Positions 33,904 through 42,689 of a DNA stretch of 64,000 nucleotides are shown here, piece by piece. The notes below the pieces were generated by a model. That model was not told where the DNA came from. It ran no database searches and saw nothing but the letters and a program-made list of their open reading frames with translations. A program made the position numbers and the translations under genes. The stretch's first letter is position 1; each line of letters begins with the position of its first letter. The DNA is from Rhodococcus sp. KRD197 (GTDB taxonomy: Bacteria; Actinomycetota; Actinomycetes; Mycobacteriales; Mycobacteriaceae): positions 79,417 to 143,416 of the forward strand of contig NZ_JABFAO010000014.1 in the NCBI RefSeq assembly GCF_017168235.1, in the 5' to 3' direction.

Positions 33904-34169
33904 ACCGTGAGGGCTCGCAGTCATGCACGCCCTGGTTGCGTGTTCAAAAAGGCTCTCGCAGAATGCCTTTGGGTGCAAAGATTCTGCGGTGCCGCGGCAT
34001 AGTCACGGGTAACGACTCGTCGGCGCCAGCCAACTGTGTGGTCATGCACGCGGATGCGATCCGTCAGCCTGCTGGCGCGCCTGTTTCAGGACGGCGTTCA
34101 CTCGACACGTACCGGCCAGCCAACAAAGCCTCCCGGCGGGTAGTCCTGATTTCCCCTGAATCCTTATCG

Positions 34170-34207
34170 CCCCGACTGTTTCGTCACACGTGACGAAACA
34201 GCCGGGG
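34170..34207. repeat. Palindrome A, TTTCGTCAC type
   Basis: CTGTTTCGTCAC, spacer AC, GTGACGAAACAG: perfect 12-bp arms, extended outward by CCCCGA and CCGGGG to about 18 bp with one mismatch. The core recurs at 34474 and 37304. Confidence 0.85.
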
Positions 34208-34473
34208 GCTCAATACAACTGATTCTGTGGGATCCCGTTCAAAACGGTCGCCTCTGATTACCGCCGGCGGATAGAGGCGCACGCGGATCCCCGGCAGTCG
34301 GATCACTGGCGGGCTACACCGGCGTAGGTATACGCCAGTCGGATACGAATCCCAGGCGACCCGCCGTAACTCGGAGTGGAACCACATCGGCGCTCACCAG
34401 GACGTACCGCCCAGGCGTAAGGCGCCGTCGAATGACCGCCGAGGCACGGCGGCTGTTGTCTGGTTCCGGCTGC

Positions 34474-34495
34474 GTTTCGTCACCCGTGACGAAAC
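34474..34495. repeat. Palindrome B, TTTCGTCAC type
   Basis: GTTTCGTCAC, spacer CC, GTGACGAAAC: perfect 10-bp arms. Same core as palindromes A and C. Confidence 0.85.
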
Positions 34496-34632
34496 TGATT
34501 TTAACTGGTAACGAGACGTGTTGAAGTGAGACGAGTAGATCCCACGCAGCCATTGGTTGCTGATGGCGGCCAGTGGCTAGGTTTCGTGTGTGGACGGCCG
34601 ACGCCGAGACCGTTTGTTCTACACTCGGGGGC

Positions 34633-35298
34633 ATGGGGGAGTTGCCGTTGCAGGTGAGTGCGATCGTCTTCGATTGCGATGGGCTCCTGCTCGATACGGA
34701 GACATGCTGGTCGCGCGCAGAAGCGTCATTGTTCGCCGATTATGGGTATGGGTTTGGGCCTGCGGAGAAGGATCTCCTGATCGGGCGAACGCTAGAGGTT
34801 GCGTGTGCGAACATGGCCGACTACATAGGGCGCCCAGGTTCTGGCCCCGAGCTGCAGGCAGCCCTTTTGCCACGGGTAGAGCAGGAGCTTGCTGCCGGAG
34901 TCGAACCTATGCCCGGCGCCGTCGAGCTTTTGAAACTTCTGGCCGGCCGGGTGCCGCTCGGTGTGGCGACCAACAGTCAGCGGGGCATGCTCGATGCGGC
35001 GCTCGCCGCAGCATCGATTGCCAACTTTTTCGCGGTCTCTGTGGCCGCCGACGAGGTCGCCCACCCTAAGCCGAACCCGGAACTCTACCTCCGTGCGTTC
35101 GAGCAGCTGTCGGCCTCACCGCGCACCGGTGTCGCACTCGAGGACTCGTCGACGGGCGTCGCAGCAGCGCGAAACGCCGGCGCTTACTTGATTACCGTTC
35201 CATCTCAGCAAGGAAAGAACCTCGACGGGGACCTCGTTGCTTCCACACTCGATGACCCTCGGATCGTCGAGTGGGCGCTGACCGTCCACGTAATCTGA
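34633..35298 (+). CDS. HAD-superfamily phosphatase, beta-phosphoglucomutase-like
   Basis: A 221-residue HAD subfamily IA hydrolase. Motif I is IVFDCDGLLLDTE (nucleophile Asp), motif II VATNSQ, motif III HPKPNPELY (Lys) and motif IV LEDSSTG. The helical cap lies between motifs I and II. Substrates of such enzymes are sugar phosphates or other small phosphomonoesters; none can be assigned. The start ATG at 34633 places motif I at the normal distance. No operon partner. Confidence 0.85.
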   Translation: MGELPLQVSAIVFDCDGLLLDTETCWSRAEASLFADYGYGFGPAEKDLLIGRTLEVACANMADYIGRPGSGPELQAALLPRVEQELAAGVEPMPGAVELLKLLAGRVPLGVATNSQRGMLDAALAAASIANFFAVSVAADEVAHPKPNPELYLRAFEQLSASPRTGVALEDSSTGVAAARNAGAYLITVPSQQGKNLDGDLVASTLDDPRIVEWALTVHVI

Positions 35299-35469
35299 CC
35301 GCGCAGTTTATTTCTCCCTGCGTAGAGCCGGTCGCCGTTTATCGTTACCCTGCATCCGAAGTCGTCAACGCGGACGTTTCGTATGATCGGCGACGCGAAC
35401 GTCCTCCAGAGTTCCTATTTGGTTGACGTTCGGATCATCAGGGCACAGCTGGTCACTCATTTGCGCTCC

Positions 35470-36936
35470 CTAGTCTTTCGATCCGTCTTTTCTCGCAGCG
35501 ATGTACTGGGCGTAGCTGGCCGATGACGCCATAGCGTGGCGTTCGATGGTTGCGGTGGAGTAGCCCAGGGTCTCGGCGATGATGGCCACGGGTGCGAGTT
35601 TGGTGAGTTCGTGCAGGGTGCCCAGGCGGGCGGCGCGGGTGCTGAAGAGGTCGCGGAGCTGGTTTCTGAGGCTGGCGGCGTGGATGTGGCGGCCGGGGGT
35701 GTTGCCGCGAAAGACCCAGTTGCTGTTGGGGTGTGCTGCGGTGAGGTCGTGGGTGGGGGAGGTATGGAGTTGTCGGAAAGGTTCGTCGAGGGGTTCCGGT
35801 AGCGCGATCGCTGTGTCGCCGAGTTGGATGGTGACGAGTTCGTCGGTGACTGTCACCTGGTTCCAGGTCAGTGTGACGACGCGTTCGATCTGTTGGCCGA
35901 AGACGATGACCAGTATCGCGGCGGCACGATCACGAGGGTTGAGATTGCCGGTCCTTGTCACGCGTTGAACAACGTCTGTTTGCCCGTCAGCGTCCATTGT
36001 GGGGCTGGTTCCGCGGCGGTGCGGGGTCATGGTGAGGGTGGGATCGACGAGCTTGGTCGTGATGGCCCACCGGAGGAATCGACTGGCGATCTCGTTGGTG
36101 GTGGTCCCAGAGGCTTGCCAGGTGTCGAGATGGTGCTGCTGTAGATCGGCGAGTTCGACGTCGCGTTCAGTCAGGTAGTTGACGAATTCGATTGCCACGG
36201 TGAGTGTTTGCTTGGCACGGAGAAATGTGCCGGGCGACACCGAGTCCATGCTGTGCATCCTGCGCAGGTGGTACCAGCGGATGTATCTGCGGATGATCTC
36301 TCGATGCTGTGGTGTTGCGACTCTGGTGAGCGCGTCGTTGGACCATTGTTGGTAGCGGATGAGCGCTTCATCTCGGCGTGGGAGCGCTGAGTGTTCGACG
36401 AGTAGGCCGCGTACGTATTCGAGTGTGCGTGACGGTGGGAGCTGATCCAGAGTCTCATGGGTGATGGTCGGCGCGGTCGCTAGATCGGTCAGGAACGTCG
36501 TGACGTGCTTCTGCTGAATCCAGGTCAGGCCGCTGTTGGCGCGCTTCATGGACTTCAAAGCTGTTGCTATAGCTTCGAGTTCGGTTGCCATGACGCCTGA
36601 TTCAGGGTTAGTCAGGAGTCGGTCGACAGTTGCGCCGAGTGTGCAACCAAAGCATCGGCCGCCGCTGTAGAGCTCGTCTTCGTTCCCGCAGACTCTGCAG
36701 TCAACGTTGAGCTGCACGCCGGAGCAGCGCCGGCACGCTGGTTGGTCGTCAATGCGCCCGGGTAGGACGCCGTCGTGGCCGCAGGCGCATACGCCGCGGG
36801 TTCGTTTGGCCTTTTGGTAGCAGTAGCCGCAGATCCCGCCGTCGGGCCACGTGGCGGCGATCTGGTGATGTTCGCCGCAGCGTTGGCATGGGTGGGGCCA
36901 TTTCGTGGGGTCGCCGAGTTTGCGGGGTCTAGCCAT
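35470..36936 (-). CDS. Zinc-ribbon tyrosine recombinase-like protein
   Basis: A 488-residue protein. The first 95 residues hold four or five CxxC pairs (PCQRC, CGYC, CACG, CRRC, CRVC, CFGC), a zinc-binding region. The rest resembles a tyrosine recombinase: a SAM-like N-terminal part, then RVVTLTWNQV (first Arg region), and a C-terminal TLGYSTATIERHAMASSASY with a candidate Tyr. The HxxR motif is not clear, so catalytic ability is uncertain. It overlaps the XRE gene by eight bases and is likely a partner subunit of the recombinase at 37294, as in multi-recombinase elements. Confidence 0.65.
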   Translation of the reverse strand: MARPRKLGDPTKWPHPCQRCGEHHQIAATWPDGGICGYCYQKAKRTRGVCACGHDGVLPGRIDDQPACRRCSGVQLNVDCRVCGNEDELYSGGRCFGCTLGATVDRLLTNPESGVMATELEAIATALKSMKRANSGLTWIQQKHVTTFLTDLATAPTITHETLDQLPPSRTLEYVRGLLVEHSALPRRDEALIRYQQWSNDALTRVATPQHREIIRRYIRWYHLRRMHSMDSVSPGTFLRAKQTLTVAIEFVNYLTERDVELADLQQHHLDTWQASGTTTNEIASRFLRWAITTKLVDPTLTMTPHRRGTSPTMDADGQTDVVQRVTRTGNLNPRDRAAAILVIVFGQQIERVVTLTWNQVTVTDELVTIQLGDTAIALPEPLDEPFRQLHTSPTHDLTAAHPNSNWVFRGNTPGRHIHAASLRNQLRDLFSTRAARLGTLHELTKLAPVAIIAETLGYSTATIERHAMASSASYAQYIAARKDGSKD

Positions 36937-37282
36937 CGTCGCCGGGTGGGATCAGGCGTATGCGGCGAGCGATGGGGTTGCCGGGTGTGACTCCGATGTC
37001 TCCGGGTTGGCGCGGTGCATCTGCGGTGGCCGCGGCGCGCATTTCAACGAAAGGTTCAAACAGGTCGTTGGGACTGCAGTCCAAGATGTCGCAGAGTGCG
37101 GCGAAGGTGCGCGCTGGTATCCGCTCGGGTGTTCCGGTGACCAATCGGTGGACTTGGGCGTTCGAGAGATTGATGCCGCGGGACTTCAATAATGGGACGA
37201 GTTCAGTTGTCTTCCAGAGGTTTCGCTGGGCCATCTGCTGGCGCAGGTTCCACTTGTAGCCGATCCGGCGTTGTTCACTCAT
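36929..37282 (-). CDS. XRE-type regulator of the recombinase block
   Basis: A 117-residue protein with one Cro/C1-type HTH of the kind seen in phage and element repressors (SRGINLSNAQVHRLVTGTPE), then TFAALCDILDCSPNDLFEPF. It lies between two recombinase genes, overlapping the downstream one and 11 bp after the upstream one, so all three are one operon. It probably controls recombinase expression or helps form the recombination complex. Confidence 0.8.
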   Translation of the reverse strand: MSEQRRIGYKWNLRQQMAQRNLWKTTELVPLLKSRGINLSNAQVHRLVTGTPERIPARTFAALCDILDCSPNDLFEPFVEMRAAATADAPRQPGDIGVTPGNPIARRIRLIPPGDDG

Positions 37283-37293
37283 GTGCAGTCACC

Positions 37294-38412
37294 CTATTGG
37301 TTTTCGTCACCCGTGACGATTCGCCGTGCAATCATCTGTTGCACCGTCTTTTGTTTGAAGTCCGCTGAGACCGATGTGTAGAGAGCGGTCGTTGAGGAGT
37401 AGCTGTGGCCGACTTGTTGTTGGACGAACAGTGGGTCGTAGCCGGCCTCGATGAGGTGGGTGACGTAGGAATGCCGCAGGGCATGCATCGACAGCTCTGG
37501 CGGCAGACCTGCCGATTGCCGAACACGTTGAAACGAACGGTCAAAGTTTCGGATGCCGGCCGCGTCGGCACGTTCAGATGGCCAGAGCAACCTCGATCGA
37601 TCAGCCGTGCTGAAGCGTTCCCGGCCTTCGGGCGAGATCCAGAACTTGAGCAGGTCGACGACCCAGTCGAACTCGGGAACCGTTAGGACGGTCCGCCGGC
37701 GTGGGCCGGATCCTTTGGTGCCCTTGGCCCAGCGGACTTGGCAGGCTCCGTACGGGCCGTAGGTCGGCACGTGCGGGTTCGGTCCGAAGTCAACGTATTC
37801 GAGCATGGCAAGCTCGCGTCGGCGCAGTCCGTAGGCGTAGCAGACCTTGAAGGCGATGGAATCTCGCAGGGCCGGCAGCCAGCTCTTGGAGGCCTTGGAG
37901 AACTCATAGTCGACCAAGTCGTCGGCAGCGTCGAAGAAGGTCTGCAGCTCGGGCTTGGTGTAGCTGCGTCGATGTGGTGGTACCGCATCATCGGTGGTGT
38001 GCCGGGGCGAGTTCCACTCGAACACCACCTGGCTGGGAACGTTCTGAAACACTCTCTCGCTGAACGTAACCCAGCCGTACCGCGGATCGGTCAGATAGCT
38101 ACAAAACGCACGGATGGCATTCGAATTCGCCCTCAGCGTCGACAGCGCAAGCTGCTTCTCGCCACTGCGGCGATCGGCAAAATACTCATCGACATGGTGC
38201 GCCGACCAGGTCCACGGGTACTCGTTGCTGTGTTCCTGGAACCGTGTCACGACGCTGCACGACGACTTGATAAATGCGATGGTCAAACCCCGGGCAAGTA
38301 GTTGCGAGCGCCAGCCATCGAGCATCGCTTCGAACACGCGGTCCTCGGCGCGAAGTAGACCGACATCACCATCAGCGAGGAACGCTGGAACACCGCCTGG
38401 AACGATCTCCAT
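37294..38412 (-). CDS. Tyrosine site-specific recombinase (XerC/D type)
   Basis: A 372-residue integrase with all catalytic residues visible: Arg in YAYGLRRRELAML, Lys in the beta hairpin (WAKGTKGSG), HALRHSYVTHLI (HxxR), QVGHSYSSTTALYTSV (His and nucleophile Tyr). The N-terminal core-binding domain is about residues 25-125. The last codons (VTGDENQ) overlap palindrome C, so the element end or its target may lie at this spot. First gene of the recombinase operon. Confidence 0.9.
   Translation of the reverse strand: MEIVPGGVPAFLADGDVGLLRAEDRVFEAMLDGWRSQLLARGLTIAFIKSSCSVVTRFQEHSNEYPWTWSAHHVDEYFADRRSGEKQLALSTLRANSNAIRAFCSYLTDPRYGWVTFSERVFQNVPSQVVFEWNSPRHTTDDAVPPHRRSYTKPELQTFFDAADDLVDYEFSKASKSWLPALRDSIAFKVCYAYGLRRRELAMLEYVDFGPNPHVPTYGPYGACQVRWAKGTKGSGPRRRTVLTVPEFDWVVDLLKFWISPEGRERFSTADRSRLLWPSERADAAGIRNFDRSFQRVRQSAGLPPELSMHALRHSYVTHLIEAGYDPLFVQQQVGHSYSSTTALYTSVSADFKQKTVQQMIARRIVTGDENQ
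37304..37319. repeat. Palindrome C, inside the recombinase 3' end
   Basis: TCGTCAC, spacer CC, GTGACGA: the same core as palindromes A and B, with one arm less complete. It overlaps the last codons of the tyrosine recombinase. Confidence 0.8.
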
Positions 38413-38713
38413 AGCCGTACTGTACGCGAAAAACTCGCATTAGATGAGAGAAACCGATGCCGACCTGCGAGGGTCTGCCGGTAGTGACACAGACGCCGCG
38501 GTCGGTGCCCGGATAACATCGTGCGCTCAACGTGCGGAGATACGCGAAAGACACAGTGAGACGAGTACTTTCATCTGTTTGAACTCGTCCTACTTTATTG
38601 CCGATAAGCTAGATTATGTCAGTAGTTTGGTTATTCGCTCTGCGCGATCCCGGTCCTCACAGAGATGACCAGGTGGGGCACTCGCTACCGGTCACGTCGA
38701 GCACTGTTGATGC
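38413..38713. other. Gap upstream of the recombinase operon
   Basis: About 300 bp, more AT-rich than the surroundings around 38560-38640, with no gene seen. It holds the recombinase operon promoter and the 3' end region of the next minus-strand gene. Confidence 0.5.
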
Positions 38714-39076
38714 TCACGCCGAGCCGAACAAGTCCGTCACCACTTCTCGGTCGTGGCCAGGGGCTCGAACAGTCATCGTCGTTGCCGTCGCAGCCGTGGT
38801 GAGATCGAACGAGAAGAACGAGCAGCACGCGAGCTCGGAGGCTATGGCGCCGTTGAGTAGCTCGACGAACGCGGGTCCGGGAGGAAATGCGAACTCGATA
38901 CCGTCGTCGATCGGGTGACTAGCGGTGGCGTGATCGAGGATCGAGGCCCATACCTCGATCCTGTGCGGTTGATCCGCCGCGGCGAGAGTGCAGGCCGGCG
39001 GCGCCCGCATCACGCGCCCCGGCGCGGCGATCGGGCTGACAGCGTGACCAGTCGATGTCGACGTCTCAGGAAGCAT
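38714..39076 (-). CDS. Small Cys-containing protein divergent from merR
   Basis: A 120-residue soluble protein. The C-terminal half has the pattern FVELLNGAIASELACCSFFS, then a beta-rich end TMTVRAPGHDREVVTDLFG. An adjacent Cys pair in this context is known from small proteins and MerR-fused domains near metal genes, so metal or metalloid binding is likely, but no activity is established. The ATG at 39076 lies about 8 bases after a possible -10 of the divergent promoter, suggesting a leaderless mRNA. Regulated with the MerR operon. Confidence 0.6.
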   Translation of the reverse strand: MLPETSTSTGHAVSPIAAPGRVMRAPPACTLAAADQPHRIEVWASILDHATASHPIDDGIEFAFPPGPAFVELLNGAIASELACCSFFSFDLTTAATATTMTVRAPGHDREVVTDLFGSA

Positions 39077-39103
39077 GGACACCACGCTAGGGCCTGCACC
39101 TGG

Positions 39104-39150
39104 GTGGAAGGTCAAGCATTTGACCTTCCACTCGACTCGAAGGTTTATCC
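39104..39150. promoter_or_regulatory. MerR-type operator and divergent promoters
   Basis: Rightward promoter: -35 TTGACC (39120-39125), 19-bp spacer, -10 TTATCC (39145-39150), with dyad ACCTTC-N10-GAAGGT inside the spacer, the classic stretched MerR promoter. Overlapping it is a second palindrome GTGGAAGGTCAA-GCAT-TTGACCTTCCAC (39104-39131), which supplies a leftward -35 TTGACC. One regulator can thus control both directions. Confidence 0.8.
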
Positions 39151-39157
39151 TCAACGC

Positions 39158-39589
39158 ATGTCCGATCTGCGCATTTCACAGCTGTCGTCGGTGACTGGAG
39201 TGCCGGCGACCACGCTCCGGTTCTACGAAAGCGAGGGCTTACTCCCAGCCGAGCGGACGCCCAACGGATATCGCGTCTACGACGACCGCGCACAGCAACG
39301 ACTATCGTTCATCACCGCCGCCAAAAGCCTGAATCTGTCGCTGCCGGAGATCAAGCTGCTTCTGCGGGTCTGGGAGAAGGACTCGTGCGCCGCGGTCAAG
39401 GCCGAACTCGCCCCTGCGATCGAGTCTCATATCGCGCATGCGAACGAGTCGATCTCACAGTTGACCGCTCTACGAGACAGTTTGACCGACGCACTGACCC
39501 GTCTCGGGGACACACCCGATGCGTCGACACCGTGCAACCCGGACTGCACCTGGCTGATCTCGACGAACCCTGCAGCAGGCACCGCGTGA
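39158..39589 (+). CDS. MerR-family metal-responsive regulator
   Basis: A 143-residue MerR protein: winged helix (LSSVTGVPATTLRFYESEGL), then the long dimer helix and a C-terminal metal loop. Cys77 at the start of the dimer helix and Cys126 and Cys130 (PCNPDC) match the layout of metal-binding MerR/ZntR-like members. Metal identity is open; arsenic, mercury, zinc or cadmium are possible. It starts 7 bases after its own -10, so its mRNA is nearly leaderless. Its stop overlaps the start of the efflux gene (GTGA). Confidence 0.85.
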   Translation: MSDLRISQLSSVTGVPATTLRFYESEGLLPAERTPNGYRVYDDRAQQRLSFITAAKSLNLSLPEIKLLLRVWEKDSCAAVKAELAPAIESHIAHANESISQLTALRDSLTDALTRLGDTPDASTPCNPDCTWLISTNPAAGTA

Positions 39590-40611
39590 ACGATTCGAGC
39601 GCTACCGCGGTGGTGGCATGGCTGGAGAAGCACCAGATTCCGCTCTACCTGCTCGCGCTGCTGGTCGGTGCCGTCACCGGGTTGAGTGCACCGTCGTCGG
39701 CGCACACGTTCGAGACTGCCATCAACCCGGTGCTGATCGTGTTGCTCTACGCGACATTTCTCGCAGTTCCGTTCTCCGCCATCGGTGCATCGCTGCGCGA
39801 CGGACGCTTCCTCGTCACCGTGGTGGTACTCAACTTCGTTCTCGTGCCGATCGTCGTGTTCGCGCTCACTCGGTTCGTAACCGGCAATCAGGCGGTCCTG
39901 GTTGGGGTGCTGCTGGTGCTGTTGGCGCCGTGCATCGATTACGTCATCGTCTTCAGCGGGCTGGCCGGGGCCGCATCGGAAAGACTCCTCGCAAGCGCGC
40001 CGCTGTTGATGCTGCTGCAGATCCTGTTTCTTCCGCTCTACCTCTGGTTGTTCGTCGGATCCGAGCTGGTGGAGATCATCGACATCGCACCCTTCGTCGA
40101 AGCGTTCGTACTACTGATCGTCGCTCCGTTGATGCTGGCAGCGCTGACCCAAGCGCTCGCTCGCCGACACCGAATCGGGACCCAGGCAATGGATCTCATG
40201 GCTTCGGTGATGGTTCCAGTCATGATGGCCACCCTCGCCGTTGTCGTTGCGTCGCAGATCGACGCGGTCCGCACCGAAGGAGCCAAGCTGGTCGGGGTGG
40301 TGCCGATCTTCGCTGCGTTCCTGATCATCATGGCAGTCGTCGGACTGGCGACCGCCCGGGTGACTCGTCAAGATGTTCCAGCCACGCGGGCGTTGATCTT
40401 TTTCGGTGCCACCCGCAATTCGTTGGTCGTCCTGCCTCTCGCACTCGCGCTCCCACCGGCCCTGTCTCTCGCAGCGGTCGTCGTGGTGACACAGACATTG
40501 GTGGAACTGATCGGGATGGTCGCCTACGTCCGGCTCGTTCCCCGCCTCGCCCCGAGCAGTGCACGCTACGGCAACGCTCACAGCGGCCACCGCACGATCA
40601 CCGACCCATGA
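39586..40611 (+). CDS. Bile acid/arsenite-type (BASS/ACR3-like) membrane transporter
   Basis: A 341-residue transporter with about ten helices of the BASS/Acr3 superfamily (VGAVTGLSAPSSA; LLVLLAPCIDYVIVFSGLAG; FFGATRNSLVVLPLALALP). The Cys in LLAPCIDYV corresponds to the conserved Cys of Acr3 arsenite exporters, which favours arsenite or antimonite efflux. The GTG start overlaps merR by four bases, showing translational coupling. No ArsC or ArsR is near, so the metalloid assignment remains uncertain. Confidence 0.75.
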   Translation: MNDSSATAVVAWLEKHQIPLYLLALLVGAVTGLSAPSSAHTFETAINPVLIVLLYATFLAVPFSAIGASLRDGRFLVTVVVLNFVLVPIVVFALTRFVTGNQAVLVGVLLVLLAPCIDYVIVFSGLAGAASERLLASAPLLMLLQILFLPLYLWLFVGSELVEIIDIAPFVEAFVLLIVAPLMLAALTQALARRHRIGTQAMDLMASVMVPVMMATLAVVVASQIDAVRTEGAKLVGVVPIFAAFLIIMAVVGLATARVTRQDVPATRALIFFGATRNSLVVLPLALALPPALSLAAVVVVTQTLVELIGMVAYVRLVPRLAPSSARYGNAHSGHRTITDP

Positions 40612-40638
40612 TTAGATCGCGCAGGTTCGGGGTCGTTT

Positions 40639-40659
40639 CAATTGCGACAAACGCAATTG
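40639..40659. promoter_or_regulatory. Palindrome before the thioredoxin-ankyrin gene
   Basis: CAATTGCG, spacer ACAAA, CGCAATTG: a perfect dyad about 145 bp upstream of the next gene. It may be an operator of an unknown regulator or a terminator of the efflux gene. Confidence 0.5.
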
Positions 40660-40803
40660 CAGTGAGTGTTCACTATGCAGTGCAGCGGATCGAAACGCTC
40701 TAGGCTGAATCCAAAAGACCCTCCGCACGAAACACAAGATACGCATGCTGAACGAGGGAACCCGTCACCAACCGGGGCACCCGCTGTGTCAGGAGTTCGA
40801 ACA

Positions 40804-42234
40804 ATGACCGAATCACCGCGCGATGGCGCGACCGACCAGCTGGCAACTGCGTTGACTGTTGCTTTGGCTGCACGTACACGCGATGCCTTCACCGCCCTGC
40901 TGACCGACGATGTGAGGTGGGGCGGAGAACTTCGCGGCGCGGGACACGAATGCACCGACCGGACACAAGTAGGTGACCACTACGCCGGACTGCTCGACAG
41001 TGGGCTCACCCTTCGTGTCAGCAACATCGAACCAATTGACACCGCCCTGGACAACGTCCTCACAGTCCGTGTAGAGGTTTCCCGGCTCGATCACGACGAC
41101 GCGCCGCCGGAGATGACAGTCCGAGTCACGCTACGGGACGGGTTGATCGCCGACATCTGCATTCTCGACGGGCCACCGGTCATCGAGGTGCTCTACGTCA
41201 AGGGATGCCCACACCACGAACAACTGCTGCCACACCTGCGCAATCTGCTCGAGCGAGACCACATCACCGCGACCGTGGCGCTCAACGAGATCACCACCGA
41301 CGAACAAGCTCGAACCAACAGGTTCCTCGGCTCACCAACGGTGCGAGTCAACGGAAGCGACGTCGCGGCTACGCCTCTATCGCAACCGGGTTCGGTGGAC
41401 ACGGCCGATCGATTCGGCGTGCAATGCCGCCTCTATCAGACATCGACCGGTACCAGAGGTGTCCCCGACGACCAGTGGATCCTCGACGCGTTGATCGACA
41501 ATCCCATGCATGAGGCCGCCATCGCCGCGATTCGAGTAGGCGATGTCACGACACTCCGACGGCTGCTGGCAGCAACGCCCGAACTCGCCGCTCTCCGTTT
41601 GCCTCGGCACGAGGGGCGCACCCTCATGCACGTGGCCACCGACTGGCCGGGCCATTTTCCGAACGTCGCTGAAACCATCACCGTCCTTGCCTCGGCCGGA
41701 GCAGATCCCAACTCCCCCAGTCTGGGCGAGCACTCGGAAACGCCGCTGCACTGGGCGGCAAGTAGCAACGATGTCGAAGCTATAGATGCGTTGCTGAACG
41801 TAGGCGCAGATATCGAGGCAAAGGGCGCGGTCATTGCAGGCGGGACACCTCTGGCAGATGCGACAGCGTTCGGGCAATGGGATGCCGCGCGTCGACTCGT
41901 CGCGCACGGAGCTTCAGTCAATTTGTTCGAAGCAGCTGCTCTCGGCCTCGAGAGTGAAGTCGAACGACTCCTGGAATCGGAGTTGACCACCCACGAGAGC
42001 GTCACCAGTAGTTTCTGGGGCGCATGCCATGGAGGTCATGTCTCCACCGCCACAGTCCTACTGGACCATGGCGCCGACATCAACTGGATCGGATACGACG
42101 GACTGACACCCTTCGCTGCCGCCGAACGATCAGAGTGCCACGAGGTTACGCGATGGCTCGAACAGCGTGTCGCTGATTCGACACCCACCAATCTCCACTC
42201 AGGGGCCACCCACGAAGAATCAGACCGGGAGTGA
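40804..42234 (+). CDS. NTF2-like / thioredoxin-like / ankyrin-repeat fusion protein
   Basis: A 476-residue soluble protein with three parts. Residues about 5-120 look like an NTF2/SnoaL-type alpha-beta cone (DAFTALLTDDVRWGGELRGA). Residues about 125-215 resemble a thioredoxin-fold domain found near metal-resistance genes (VIEVLYVKGCPHHEQLLPHL; FLGSPTVRVNGSDV), with a single CPHH rather than CxxC. Residues about 235-460 are ankyrin repeats (GRTLMHVATDW; ETPLHWAASSNDVEAI; GYDGLTPFAAAERSE). No signal peptide. The start follows TGTCAGGAG. It may sense or bind a metal(loid) in the MerR locus; function unproven. Confidence 0.75.
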   Translation: MTESPRDGATDQLATALTVALAARTRDAFTALLTDDVRWGGELRGAGHECTDRTQVGDHYAGLLDSGLTLRVSNIEPIDTALDNVLTVRVEVSRLDHDDAPPEMTVRVTLRDGLIADICILDGPPVIEVLYVKGCPHHEQLLPHLRNLLERDHITATVALNEITTDEQARTNRFLGSPTVRVNGSDVAATPLSQPGSVDTADRFGVQCRLYQTSTGTRGVPDDQWILDALIDNPMHEAAIAAIRVGDVTTLRRLLAATPELAALRLPRHEGRTLMHVATDWPGHFPNVAETITVLASAGADPNSPSLGEHSETPLHWAASSNDVEAIDALLNVGADIEAKGAVIAGGTPLADATAFGQWDAARRLVAHGASVNLFEAAALGLESEVERLLESELTTHESVTSSFWGACHGGHVSTATVLLDHGADINWIGYDGLTPFAAAERSECHEVTRWLEQRVADSTPTNLHSGATHEESDRE

Positions 42235-42289
42235 ACTACAGCGCAGGTCAACCTCGCCAACACCGATACTGAGGCATCCTGGATCTGAT

Positions 42290-42480
42290 GGAGACCCCTA
42301 GTTCCCAGCCACTTCGCGGTTGGAGGTGGCGGTCGAGCATTTGCCGTCGGTACTCGTTGTCGTAGTCGACGGGTTGAGGTAGGCGATCGAGGAGTGCAGG
42401 CGGCTGGTGTTGAACCAATGCATGCACCCACGATGCGGTTCCCGTTCGACTTCGGAGCGAAAAGTAGCGACCAACAGCGT
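42290..42480 (-). pseudogene. Frameshifted IS3-type transposase C-terminal remnant
   Basis: On the minus strand, one frame encodes MHWFNTSRLHSSIAYLNP and the next frame continues VDYDNEYRRQMLDRHLQP, SGWEL and a stop. Joined by restoring one base, this is the typical C-terminus of an IS3-family OrfB (W-N-x-x-R-x-H-S-S-I). The rest of the gene and the element ends are missing. Confidence 0.75.
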
Positions 42481-42689
42481 CCCCCTGTAGTCGTCAAGGC
42501 TACGAGTGCGGTACGCGTTTCACCTGTTACAGCGCGGGTGGCCGCGCATCTTGGATCTTTTCTTTCACTGTCCCCGATGGTCGCCGGGTGGCGGGCACCG
42601 ACGACCATCGGATGAGTTTCGGGTTGGGGCCGGGGCTCGCCCATTTCAGCGCCGATCGGAATTGCGCCGCGCCGCCAGCGGTAGCTACG

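Larger units (their letters stand above)
33904..34632. other. Gap with palindromes after the toxin-antitoxin pair
   Basis: About 730 bp without a convincing gene. A hairpin GCAGAAT...ATTCTGC at about 33959-33988 may end the toxin transcript. Two copies of a TTTCGTCAC-type palindrome are listed separately. A 97-codon frame overlapping the toxin stop lacks protein-like composition. Confidence 0.5.

Noticed and set aside
33900..34193. Third gene of the toxin-antitoxin operon, overlapping the RES stop
   Set aside because: The ATGA overlap is suggestive, but the 97 codons have no protein-like pattern and a likely terminator hairpin lies inside.
34170..34207. Linear plasmid telomere hairpin
   Set aside because: The palindrome is internal, recurs next to a recombinase, and no terminal protein genes or clustered terminal palindromes are seen in the window.
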